A stretch of DNA of 12,703 nt, from assembly GCA_003224075.1 (NCBI GenBank), contig QHYF01000073.1, positions 1-12,703 on the forward strand. The letters are read 5' to 3'. Below are positions 7,179 to 12,703 of this stretch, in pieces (position 1 is the first letter of the stretch; the number at the start of each line of letters is the position of its first letter). Source of the DNA: Acidobacteriota bacterium (GTDB taxonomy: Bacteria > Acidobacteriota > Terriglobia > Acidiferrales > UBA7541). A program made the translations under genes and the position numbers. The notes under the pieces are model-generated. The model saw only the letters and a list, made by a program, of their open reading frames with translations, was not told the DNA's origin and made no database searches.

Positions 7179-7967
7179 TTATGCGGCCCCAACTGCTCCG
7201 CTTCTCTGCAATTGGCGCGATATGCGCCGCGCTGTTTCCTTCAGCGCTTCGATGATCCTCGGCATATTTGATTCGTCCATCTGTGTCAGCGTTCCACTGG
7301 CGCCGAGCGCCGCAGTCACGTTCCCCAAGGCGTCGAAAATGGGCGCGCCAAGGCAGCGCGCCCCCAAACTGTTTTCCTCGTCATCGACGGCGTAACCCGA
7401 TTGCTTCGCATGCTCCAGTTCCGCGAGCAGCTTGGTCATCGTGGTGATCGTTTTTGGCGTGCGCTTCTTCAATCCTTGCTGCCTGACTAACGCTTCCACG
7501 TCATGCTTGGGCAGCCAGGCAAGCAGGCATTTACCGACGCTCGTGGAATGCAAAAACATCCGGCGGCCCACCCACGTATTTACCTTGAAGAATCCTGGCG
7601 CCTCCACTTTTTCGACGTAGACCGCTTCGCCCTGATCCAATACCGCGAGATGCATGGTGAGGTGAATTCTCTCAACGAGGGACCGCATGAAAGGCAAAGC
7701 CACATCGGCTATATCCAGATTCGACTGCACGTCTCCGCCGAGGCTGAGAATTTTCAAGCCCAACCGGTACCGCCCGGTTTCCGCCTCGCGCCGCAAGTAG
7801 CCCCTTTTTTCGAGGGTCCGCAGGATGTAACTGGCGGAGCTTTTGGGTATCCCCAGCTTGCGGCTGATCTCCGAGTTCGTGAGGCCCTCGCGGCGCTGCG
7901 CGGCGGCCTCCAAAATATTCAGGGCCCGCTCCACCGCGGTCGCCGGACTGGTTTCCGTTCCTGCCAT
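7179..7967 (-). CDS. IclR-family transcriptional regulator, probable glyoxylate-shunt regulator
   Basis: This is a 262-residue two-domain regulator of normal family length. The winged helix-turn-helix covers about residues 9-70 (AVERALNILEAAA, LTNSEISRKLGIPKSSASYILRTLEKRGYL, YRLG). The IclR effector domain covers about 85-255 (MRSLVERIHLTMHLAVLDQGEAVYVEKVE, STSVGKCLLAWLP, GYAVDDEENSLGARCLGAPIFD, VTAALGASGT). The ATG at 7967 is preceded by GGAGAG. It is transcribed away from aceB, with a 362-bp shared region holding palindromic sites. In E. coli, IclR represses aceBAK and responds to glyoxylate and pyruvate. The same role here is inferred from the neighbours, and the effector is unknown. The perfect operator over its own promoter suggests autoregulation. 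Confidence 0.93.
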   Translation of the reverse strand: MAGTETSPATAVERALNILEAAAQRREGLTNSEISRKLGIPKSSASYILRTLEKRGYLRREAETGRYRLGLKILSLGGDVQSNLDIADVALPFMRSLVERIHLTMHLAVLDQGEAVYVEKVEAPGFFKVNTWVGRRMFLHSTSVGKCLLAWLPKHDVEALVRQQGLKKRTPKTITTMTKLLAELEHAKQSGYAVDDEENSLGARCLGAPIFDALGNVTAALGASGTLTQMDESNMPRIIEALKETARRISRQLQRSGAVGAA

Positions 7968-7993
7968 TGCCGCTCTCCATAAAGAAAAGTGAT

Positions 7994-8011
7994 TGTTCCA
8001 ATTATAGAATA
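7994..8011. promoter_or_regulatory. Degenerate third operator-like site
   Basis: TGTTCC-N6-AGAATA matches TGTTCA-N6-TGAACA at five of six and four of six positions. It starts exactly 20 bp (about two helical turns) before the perfect site at 8014 and covers the iclR -10. It may be a weak secondary site, or chance in this AT-rich stretch. Confidence 0.35.
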
Positions 8012-8029
8012 TTTGTTCAGAATATTGAA
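8001..8029 (-). promoter_or_regulatory. Promoter of the IclR-family gene
   Basis: On the minus strand a perfect TATAAT (8006-8001) lies 17 bases downstream of TTCAAT (8029-8024), a weak -35. Transcription would start near 7993, giving a leader of about 26 bases with the GGAGAG ribosome site. The operator at 8014-8031 covers the -35 and much of the spacer. Confidence 0.6.
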
Positions 8030-8031
8030 CA
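8014..8031. promoter_or_regulatory. Palindromic operator 1, TGTTCA-N6-TGAACA
   Basis: TGTTCA (8014-8019) and TGAACA (8026-8031) are perfect inverted halves around GAATAT. The site lies over the iclR promoter. The same arrangement recurs at 8088-8105. Dyad-symmetric half-sites fit a dimeric or tetrameric IclR-family protein, but the assignment to this regulator rests on position only. Confidence 0.65.
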
Positions 8032-8036
8032 CGCTC

Positions 8037-8065
8037 TTGCGGTCCCCAGGCCTCTCGATTACAAG
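8037..8065 (+). promoter_or_regulatory. Possible aceB promoter
   Basis: TTGCGG (8037-8042) and TACAAG (8060-8065) are 17 bases apart, matching the consensus at three and four of six positions. Transcription would begin near 8072, just upstream of the operator cluster at 8080-8105, where a bound repressor could block it. This leaves a long leader of about 258 bases. The match is modest. Confidence 0.35.
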
Positions 8066-8079
8066 TGAAGAATGAGGCC

Positions 8080-8105
8080 TGAACACATGTTCAACAGGCT
8101 GAACA
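8080..8105. promoter_or_regulatory. Palindromic operator 2 with an extra half-site
   Basis: TGTTCA (8088-8093) and TGAACA (8100-8105) flank ACAGGC, repeating the TGTTCA-N6-TGAACA layout of operator 1. A further TGAACA at 8080-8085 makes a second dyad with 8088-8093, spaced by two bases. Operators 1 and 2 start 74 bp apart, close to seven helical turns. An 8-bp inverted repeat, CCTCTCGA (8051-8058) and TCGAGAGG (8113-8120), brackets this cluster. Confidence 0.65.
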
Positions 8106-8329
8106 ACCTGGTTCGAGAGGGAAAGAACTCGCCGATGGTGTGCAAATTTCTCCTCTCTGTGTCTGCTTTTCCGCAGGCTTTCTCTCCCGGCCTCGAACGA
8201 CCTTTTTATCTCCTTGAGCGAAAGGGGTTTAGAAATCACGCTTTGGAGGCTGTTGGCCTTCGAATTGCCTCCCTTTCACTCCGGCCGGGCTTTATTCAAA
8301 TTCGTACAGGAAAGACCTGAGGAAGCATC
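8106..8329 (+). other. Long leader region before aceB, no gene recognised
   Basis: With the sites above, this completes the 362-bp gap between the regulator and aceB. I see no supported gene. GTTCGAG (8111-8117) can pair with CTCGAAC (8192-8198), and inside it AAAG (8122-8125) with CTTT (8178-8181). The right arm is followed by GACC and five T residues (8203-8207). This resembles a long-range terminator-like fold but the loop is large. The aceB ribosome site is GAGGA at 8319-8323. Confidence 0.35.
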
Positions 8330-9940
8330 ATGGCAACCGCGACCACCAAACCGAATCCCGCCCTCACTCCGCGGCCCTTCGCGAACCGCATTGTTCCGGT
8401 CAATTCCGCCCCGCCGGAGTTCGACGCGGCGCGTGACCTGCCGAAAGGCTTTCTTGAATTTCTGGCGCCGCTGCACGCCACGCTCACCCTGCGGCAGCGT
8501 GCTCTAATCGCCCGCCGCGATTTTGCGCTGGCCGAAGCCCACGCGGGCAAGGTTCCCGATTACCTGCCGCCTTCGGTTGCCACCACGAATCCCTGGCGCG
8601 TCGAGCTTCCTGCCTGGTGCGCCGACCAGCGAAACCAGATGACGGGGCCCGCCGATGACGCGGATCTCGTCGTGAAAATGCTGAATTCGGGCGCTCCGGG
8701 AGTCATGCTCGATCTGGAAGACTCCACGGCCAATGCCTGGGAGCACAACTCGCGCGGCATAAAGAATATTCTCGAAGCGCTTGCCGCCCGGCTCACTTAC
8801 TTTGACCGCAAGCGCAACAAAACGATTGGCATCAATCCGAGCAGCACGGTCATCTTCACGCGGCCCCGCGGCCTGCACATCCATCAAGCGGGCATCTTCC
8901 CCGGGGAACTCATTCCGGCGTCGCTCTTCGACGTCGCGATGGTCACCTATCAGGTCGATTTCAGCGCGCTAAAGCATCCTCTCTGCATTTACATCCCGAA
9001 ATCCGAGTCGGCCGACGAAGCTCTCTGGTGGCGCGATCTTTTCCAGATGATCCCCCGGCTGAAAGGCCTGCCCACAGATGCAATCAAGTGCATGGCGCTA
9101 GTCGAATCGCACCCTCTCGCTTTTCAGATGGAGGAGTTTGCCTGGAATCTGCGGGAGCACATCCTGGGCCTGAATCTCGGCCGCTGGGACTACATGGCCA
9201 GCTTGATCCATTTCAATCTGGAAAATCCCGAATGGGTGCTCCCTGACCGCAACACGATTCCTCACAACGTGGCTTTCTTCCAGAATCTGCGCAATCTCAT
9301 TCCGGAGATCTGCCACAAGCATGGCATGCTGGCCATCGGCGGCATGACGGCGCTCTATCCGAGCCGGGAAGACGCGGAACTAAACGCGCGCGCATTGAAG
9401 GTCCTTGCGGAAGACAAGAAGAACGAAGCCAACTCGCTCATGGACGGCGCGTGGACGGGGCATCCCGACCAGAACGAAATTGCGGTCAGCCAGTTCCCTG
9501 CCCCGAATCAGCTTCAGGCGCGCCCGGCAAACGCCAACATTCGTCCCGATCTCCACCCGCTTCCAACGGGAGTCGGCAAGCGTACGCTGGCTGGAACACG
9601 CGCCGCGGTTCGAACCGTTATTCGCTACCGTAACGGCGTGCTCGAAGGCAAGGGCGCAAGCCTGCTCGACGGCTATATGGAAGACCTGGCCACGGATCGA
9701 ATCTATCGCCTGATGATCGCTCAGCGTATGAAGCATTCGGACAAAGTGAAAATTTTGGATGATTCAGGCGCCACGGTTCTTCATACTCCGGAACTAATCG
9801 GCAATCTTTTTGACGAAGAGCTCGACCGGCTGCTGCGCGAGACAGCCAAGGATGGCGACCCACAGAGGACAGCCACGTTGCGTGAAGCCCGCCGCATCAG
9901 CGAAGAAATGATCCGCCGGGAAGAGTTCGACCCAGTGTAG
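8330..9940 (+). CDS. aceB: Malate synthase A
   Basis: It condenses glyoxylate with acetyl-CoA to malate, the second step of the glyoxylate shunt. The 536 residues match isoform A (E. coli AceB 533). VMLDLEDS (125-132) and FTRPRGLHI (176-184) form the glyoxylate and magnesium site, with R178/R180 the likely catalytic arginine region. The family signature REHILGLNLGRWDYM is at 275-289. GGMTALYPS (337-345) is also typical. YMEDLATDRIYRL (449-461), with E451 and D452, holds the expected catalytic aspartate. The ATG at 8330 has GAGGA six bases upstream. It is divergent from the IclR-family regulator and followed by aceA after 117 bp, so the two are probably one transcript. No truncation or missing key residue is apparent. 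Confidence 0.96.
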   Translation: MATATTKPNPALTPRPFANRIVPVNSAPPEFDAARDLPKGFLEFLAPLHATLTLRQRALIARRDFALAEAHAGKVPDYLPPSVATTNPWRVELPAWCADQRNQMTGPADDADLVVKMLNSGAPGVMLDLEDSTANAWEHNSRGIKNILEALAARLTYFDRKRNKTIGINPSSTVIFTRPRGLHIHQAGIFPGELIPASLFDVAMVTYQVDFSALKHPLCIYIPKSESADEALWWRDLFQMIPRLKGLPTDAIKCMALVESHPLAFQMEEFAWNLREHILGLNLGRWDYMASLIHFNLENPEWVLPDRNTIPHNVAFFQNLRNLIPEICHKHGMLAIGGMTALYPSREDAELNARALKVLAEDKKNEANSLMDGAWTGHPDQNEIAVSQFPAPNQLQARPANANIRPDLHPLPTGVGKRTLAGTRAAVRTVIRYRNGVLEGKGASLLDGYMEDLATDRIYRLMIAQRMKHSDKVKILDDSGATVLHTPELIGNLFDEELDRLLRETAKDGDPQRTATLREARRISEEMIRREEFDPV

Positions 9941-9991
9941 AGAAGTTTCTTTGTGGAGCGAGGCTCGCTTCGCCTGTGTCTAAGTCAAGTG

Positions 9992-10006
9992 TTCGAAGTT
10001 TTCGAA
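9992..10006. repeat. TTCGAA pair in the aceB-aceA spacer
   Basis: Two TTCGAA hexamers (9992-9997 and 10001-10006), each a palindrome, lie three bases apart. They are followed by a purine-rich run to 10051. It could be a binding site or a small RNA hairpin. No T-run or other terminator feature follows, so aceA transcription from aceB is not obviously interrupted. Confidence 0.3.
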
Positions 10007-10045
10007 TAGAAGTCGCAGAAAAGTAGAAAAGCAAGATAGAAGGAC

Positions 10046-10051
10046 AAGGAG
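10046..10051 (+). promoter_or_regulatory. Ribosome binding site of aceA
   Basis: AAGGAG ends six bases before the ATG at 10058 and fixes that start. It is the strongest Shine-Dalgarno in the locus and closes a purine-rich tract of about 45 bases. Confidence 0.75.
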
Positions 10052-10057
10052 TCGCAA

Positions 10058-11419
10058 ATGTCAGCAAACGGAAGCAGCGGGGCCAACGGCAAAGGCAACG
10101 GTAAGATCCATCTCCCAGTCAATCACTGGACCACCGATCCCCGCTGGTCTGGCATCACGCGCCCTTATTCCTACTCGGATGTACTCCGCCTGCGCGGCTC
10201 CATCCAGATCGAGTACACGCTGGCGCGACTGGGCGCGGAGCGGTTGTGGAACCTGATGCACACCGACGCTTACGTGCCCGCGCTGGGGGCGATCACCGGG
10301 AATCAGGCCATAGAAATGGTGCAGGCCGGATTAAAGGCGATTTATGGCAGCGGTTGGCAGGTCGCGGCGGATGGAAATACTGCCGGGGATGTCTATCCCG
10401 ACCAGAGTCTGTACCCGTGCGACTCCGCGCCGAATCTTGTGAAGCGCATCAATCGGGCGTTGCTTCGCGCGGACCAAATTGAATCCGCGGAAGGGAAAAA
10501 GTCCGGCACGTATTGGTTTGCGCCGATCGTCGCCGACGCTGAAGCTGGATTTGGAGGTTCACTCAACGCCTACGAGTTGATGAAAGCGATGATCGAAGCG
10601 GGCGCCGCAGGCGTCCATTTCGAAGACCAGCTTTCTTCCGCAAAGAAATGCGGGCACCTTGGAGGCAAAGTCGTGGTGCCCACGCGCGAATTCGTCGAGA
10701 AACTCATTGCCGCGCGCCTTGCCGCCGACGTCTGCGGCGTGCCCACGATTCTCATCTCGCGCACAGACGCCAATTCCGCGGGTCTCTTGCTTTCCGACGC
10801 CGACCCGCGCGATCGCGAATTCATTTATGGCGAGCGCACGGCCGAGGGCTTCTACCAGTTCCGCGGCGGCATTGACGCGGCCATCGCCCGTGGCCTTGCG
10901 TACGCGCCCTACACCGACATGCTGTGGTGCGAAACCTCCACGCCCGATCTCGCGGAAGCAAAGAAGTTCGCCGACGCCATTCATGCGAAGTTCCCCGGCA
11001 AACTGCTGGCGTACAATTGCTCGCCGTCCTTCAACTGGAAGAAAAAGCTGGACGACGTGACCATCGCCAATTTCCAACAGGAGCTCGGCAAAATGGGCTA
11101 CAAGTTCCAGTTCGTCACGCTGGCCGGTTTCCACGCGCTGAACATGTCCATGTTCCATCTGGCGCGCGGCTATTCACAGGCGGGTATGACCGCCTATTCG
11201 AAACTCCAGCAGGAGGAATTCGCCGCGCAGGAACTTGGCTACCGGGCTGTGACGCACCAGCGCTTCGTCGGCACCGGATACTTCGACGAAATTGCCCAAG
11301 TGGTCTCGGGTGGCCACTCTTCCACGACCGCATTAGCCGGATCGACGGAAGCCGAACAGTTTCACGGCAGCCTTCCGCAGGCGCCGGCGAACGGGCGTGC
11401 GCCGGAAGCCCACGCCTGA
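10058..11419 (+). CDS. aceA: Isocitrate lyase
   Basis: It cleaves isocitrate to glyoxylate and succinate, the first committed step of the glyoxylate shunt, using magnesium. The 453 residues are a little longer than E. coli AceA (434); the excess is a Gly/Asn/Ser-rich N-terminus (1-15) and a Pro/Ala-rich tail. SGWQVAADGNTAGDVYPDQSLYP (98-120), ADAEAGFGG (159-167) and HFEDQ (187-191) precede the catalytic KKCGH signature (196-200, C198). SRTDANSA (234-241) and YNCSPSFNW complete the active site. The ATG at 10058 follows AAGGAG. It is on the same strand as aceB and likely shares its control by the divergent regulator. No aceK follows; the next gene encodes an unrelated phosphatase. Relatives such as methylisocitrate lyase are shorter and differ in these motifs. 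Confidence 0.97.
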   Translation: MSANGSSGANGKGNGKIHLPVNHWTTDPRWSGITRPYSYSDVLRLRGSIQIEYTLARLGAERLWNLMHTDAYVPALGAITGNQAIEMVQAGLKAIYGSGWQVAADGNTAGDVYPDQSLYPCDSAPNLVKRINRALLRADQIESAEGKKSGTYWFAPIVADAEAGFGGSLNAYELMKAMIEAGAAGVHFEDQLSSAKKCGHLGGKVVVPTREFVEKLIAARLAADVCGVPTILISRTDANSAGLLLSDADPRDREFIYGERTAEGFYQFRGGIDAAIARGLAYAPYTDMLWCETSTPDLAEAKKFADAIHAKFPGKLLAYNCSPSFNWKKKLDDVTIANFQQELGKMGYKFQFVTLAGFHALNMSMFHLARGYSQAGMTAYSKLQQEEFAAQELGYRAVTHQRFVGTGYFDEIAQVVSGGHSSTTALAGSTEAEQFHGSLPQAPANGRAPEAHA

Positions 11420-11535
11420 GGCACCTTCTCTTTCTCTTTCAAAGGAAACGTGAGAGCCGGGCGGGGCCGGACCAACACAAGCTGACTCGTCAGGTCTCTC
11501 CCGCGCGAACCACCGCGGGGAATTGCGTTCGGACA

Positions 11536-11541
11536 TATAAT
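11536..11541 (+). promoter_or_regulatory. -10 element just upstream of the phosphatase gene
   Basis: A perfect TATAAT ends seven bases before the ATG at 11549, in otherwise GC-rich DNA. I find no matching -35 at 16-18 bases and no Shine-Dalgarno before the ATG. If used, the transcript would start almost at the start codon. The spacing could also be coincidence. Confidence 0.4.
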
Positions 11542-11548
11542 CAAGCCG

Positions 11549-12703
11549 ATGAGCAGCTCTCCTCGCGAGTGGGTAGACGCATCGGCTGTTCGCCTGGACC
11601 GCCAGGACCCCTACCTGCGCCTCCAGTCTGTCACCATCTATGTTCGCGACTTGGATCGCAGCCTCAACTTCTACGTCGATCAGCTCGGCTTCCAATTGAT
11701 CTTTGATGCGCGTGTTCAACCCGGCCGCCGCTGGGTAACAGTCACCCCTCCCGACGGCACCGCGAACCTGACTCTGGTCGCCCCCGAGCCCGGCTCGGAA
11801 CAGCACAAGCTCATTGGCCGGCCCACTCAGGTTACGTTTGTCACCGAAGATGTGATCGTCAAGTTCCGCGAATGGAGCAAGCGCGGAGTTCGCTTCAACT
11901 TTAGTCCGCGCCTCAAGCGCCTCAAATATGAAGTCCAAGTGCGCACCCCGCGTCCGGCGGACCCATCCGCGCCTGCTGCAGAGCCCGCCCCCATTTGGGG
12001 CGGCGTCTTCACCCGTTTCAAGGACCTCGACGGCAATTCTTTTTCGCTGGTCAGCTTCGACGAAGTGACCCACGCGCTCGAAGCGCAGCGGCGCACGATT
12101 GCCGAGAAGCTAGAATCCGAGCGCCGCGCTGCCCAGGAACTGGAAATTGCAAAACAGGTGCAAGCACGTCTTTTCCCGCAGACATTGCCGCCCCTCAGAA
12201 CCCTTGAATACGCCGGTACTTGCATCCAGGCTCGCAAGGTCGGTGGGGATTATTACGACTTCCTTGACCTCGGCGGAGAACGGCTGGGGTTCGTGATCGG
12301 CGACATCTCCGGAAAAGGAATTGCCGCCGCCCTCTTGATGGCCAATCTGCAGGCGAATCTCCGCGGCCAGTGCGCCATTGCTTTCGACCAGCCGCAACGC
12401 CTGCTGCGATCCGTGAACCGGCTCTTCTGCGAAAACACGCCGGAGGGCGCTTTCGCCACGCTCTTCTTTGCCGAATACGACGACAACGCGGGATACCTGC
12501 GCTACGCGAATTGCGGGCATCTTTCCGCTCTCGTCCTTCGGAGCGATACCACTCTGGAACGGCTGGATTCCACGGCGACAGTGCTGGGTGTCTTCAGAGA
12601 ATGGGATTGCTCGATTGGGGAGTGCCGGCTCCTCCCCGGAGATACGCTCGCGCTTTACACCGACGGCATCACCGAATCGTATAACGCGGCCGAGGAGGAA
12701 TTC
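11549..12703 (+). CDS. VOC-domain / SpoIIE-type PP2C serine phosphatase fusion (3' end outside window)
   Basis: The frame is open for 385 codons to the last base. Residues 22-170 form a VOC (glyoxalase/bleomycin-resistance) domain: LQSVTIYVRDLDRSLNFY and LGFQLIF, a second half from PTQVTFVTEDV, ending RFKDLDGNSFSLVSF. A charged helix with coiled-coil character (172-206) leads to an RsbU/SpoIIE phosphatase domain: QVQARLFPQTLPP (204-216), KVGGDYYDF (230-238), IGDISGKGIAAALLMA (250-265), FATLFFAEYD (302-311), YANCGHLSALVL (319-330) and LALYTDGITES (367-377). The metal-binding aspartates D234, D252 and D372 are present. Such phosphatases usually act on anti-sigma-factor antagonists in partner-switching pathways. 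The ATG at 11549 is the first start after an in-frame stop at 11483-11485. The partner is unknown, and cytoplasmic location is likely because no signal peptide or membrane helix is visible. Confidence 0.9.
   Translation, partial: MSSSPREWVDASAVRLDRQDPYLRLQSVTIYVRDLDRSLNFYVDQLGFQLIFDARVQPGRRWVTVTPPDGTANLTLVAPEPGSEQHKLIGRPTQVTFVTEDVIVKFREWSKRGVRFNFSPRLKRLKYEVQVRTPRPADPSAPAAEPAPIWGGVFTRFKDLDGNSFSLVSFDEVTHALEAQRRTIAEKLESERRAAQELEIAKQVQARLFPQTLPPLRTLEYAGTCIQARKVGGDYYDFLDLGGERLGFVIGDISGKGIAAALLMANLQANLRGQCAIAFDQPQRLLRSVNRLFCENTPEGAFATLFFAEYDDNAGYLRYANCGHLSALVLRSDTTLERLDSTATVLGVFREWDCSIGECRLLPGDTLALYTDGITESYNAAEEEF

Noticed and set aside
7171..7187. GCCGC/GCGGC hairpin between the BON and regulator gene ends, as a two-way terminator
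   Set aside because: The stem is only five pairs, includes the regulator stop codon, and has no T-run on either side.
8072..8320. Small open frame of 82 codons in the aceB leader
   Set aside because: It runs through the operator cluster, lacks a Shine-Dalgarno and shows no motif. A leader peptide cannot be excluded but is not supported.
9953..9973. AGCGA/TCGCT hairpin after aceB, as a terminator
   Set aside because: The stem is short and no T-run follows. Co-transcription of aceB and aceA remains the simpler reading.
10924..11706. Plus-strand open frame of 260 codons
   Set aside because: It overlaps aceA and the start of the VOC-phosphatase gene in another frame. Both of those have clear family motifs.
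1..12703. Mobile element, CRISPR array, tRNA or rRNA gene
   Set aside because: I found no transposase or integrase motifs, no regularly spaced repeats, and no cloverleaf or rRNA-like stretches on either strand.

Overview
The window looks like a chromosomal stretch of about 60% GC from a soil-type member of the Acidobacteriota. This is an inference from gene content, not from a marker gene. The signs are an ATPase-less duplicated MacB/FtsX permease of the ADOP kind, a BON-domain lipoprotein-like/periplasmic protein, and a large SpoIIE-type phosphatase beside metabolic genes. There are no rRNA or tRNA genes, CRISPR arrays, insertion sequences or clear signs of recent transfer. The two end genes are cut by the window edges.

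Layout, left to right. Bases 2-1597 (+) hold the C-terminal part of an ADOP-type permease. A minus-strand block follows: glycogen synthase glgA (2915-4501), then thioredoxin trxA (2521-2859), a strong rho-independent terminator (2461-2498), and DNA-3-methyladenine glycosylase I tag (1845-2432). The 16S rRNA dimethyltransferase rsmA/ksgA (4718-5548, +) diverges from glgA and converges on a glycerophosphodiester phosphodiesterase (5647-6378, -). That gene diverges from an exported two-BON-domain protein (6583-7152, +).

The most coherent unit is the glyoxylate-shunt locus at 7179-11419. An IclR-family regulator (7179-7967, -) diverges from malate synthase aceB (8330-9940, +) and isocitrate lyase aceA (10058-11419, +). 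Together the two enzymes bypass the decarboxylating steps of the TCA cycle, allowing growth on acetate or fatty acids. The 362-bp region between iclR and aceB carries two perfect copies of TGTTCA-N6-TGAACA, 74 bp apart. One lies over a good iclR promoter and the other just downstream of a possible aceB promoter. These are probably the operators of the divergent regulator.

Downstream of aceA, on the same strand, an open frame runs off the window end (11549-12703, 385 codons without a stop). It encodes an N-terminal VOC (glyoxalase/bleomycin-resistance fold) domain, a short helical linker and a SpoIIE/RsbU-type PP2C phosphatase domain. The VOC domain seems to have lost its metal ligands, so it may be a ligand sensor. 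It sits where enterobacteria carry aceK, the kinase/phosphatase of isocitrate dehydrogenase. This fusion and the palindromic operators are the points most worth following up.
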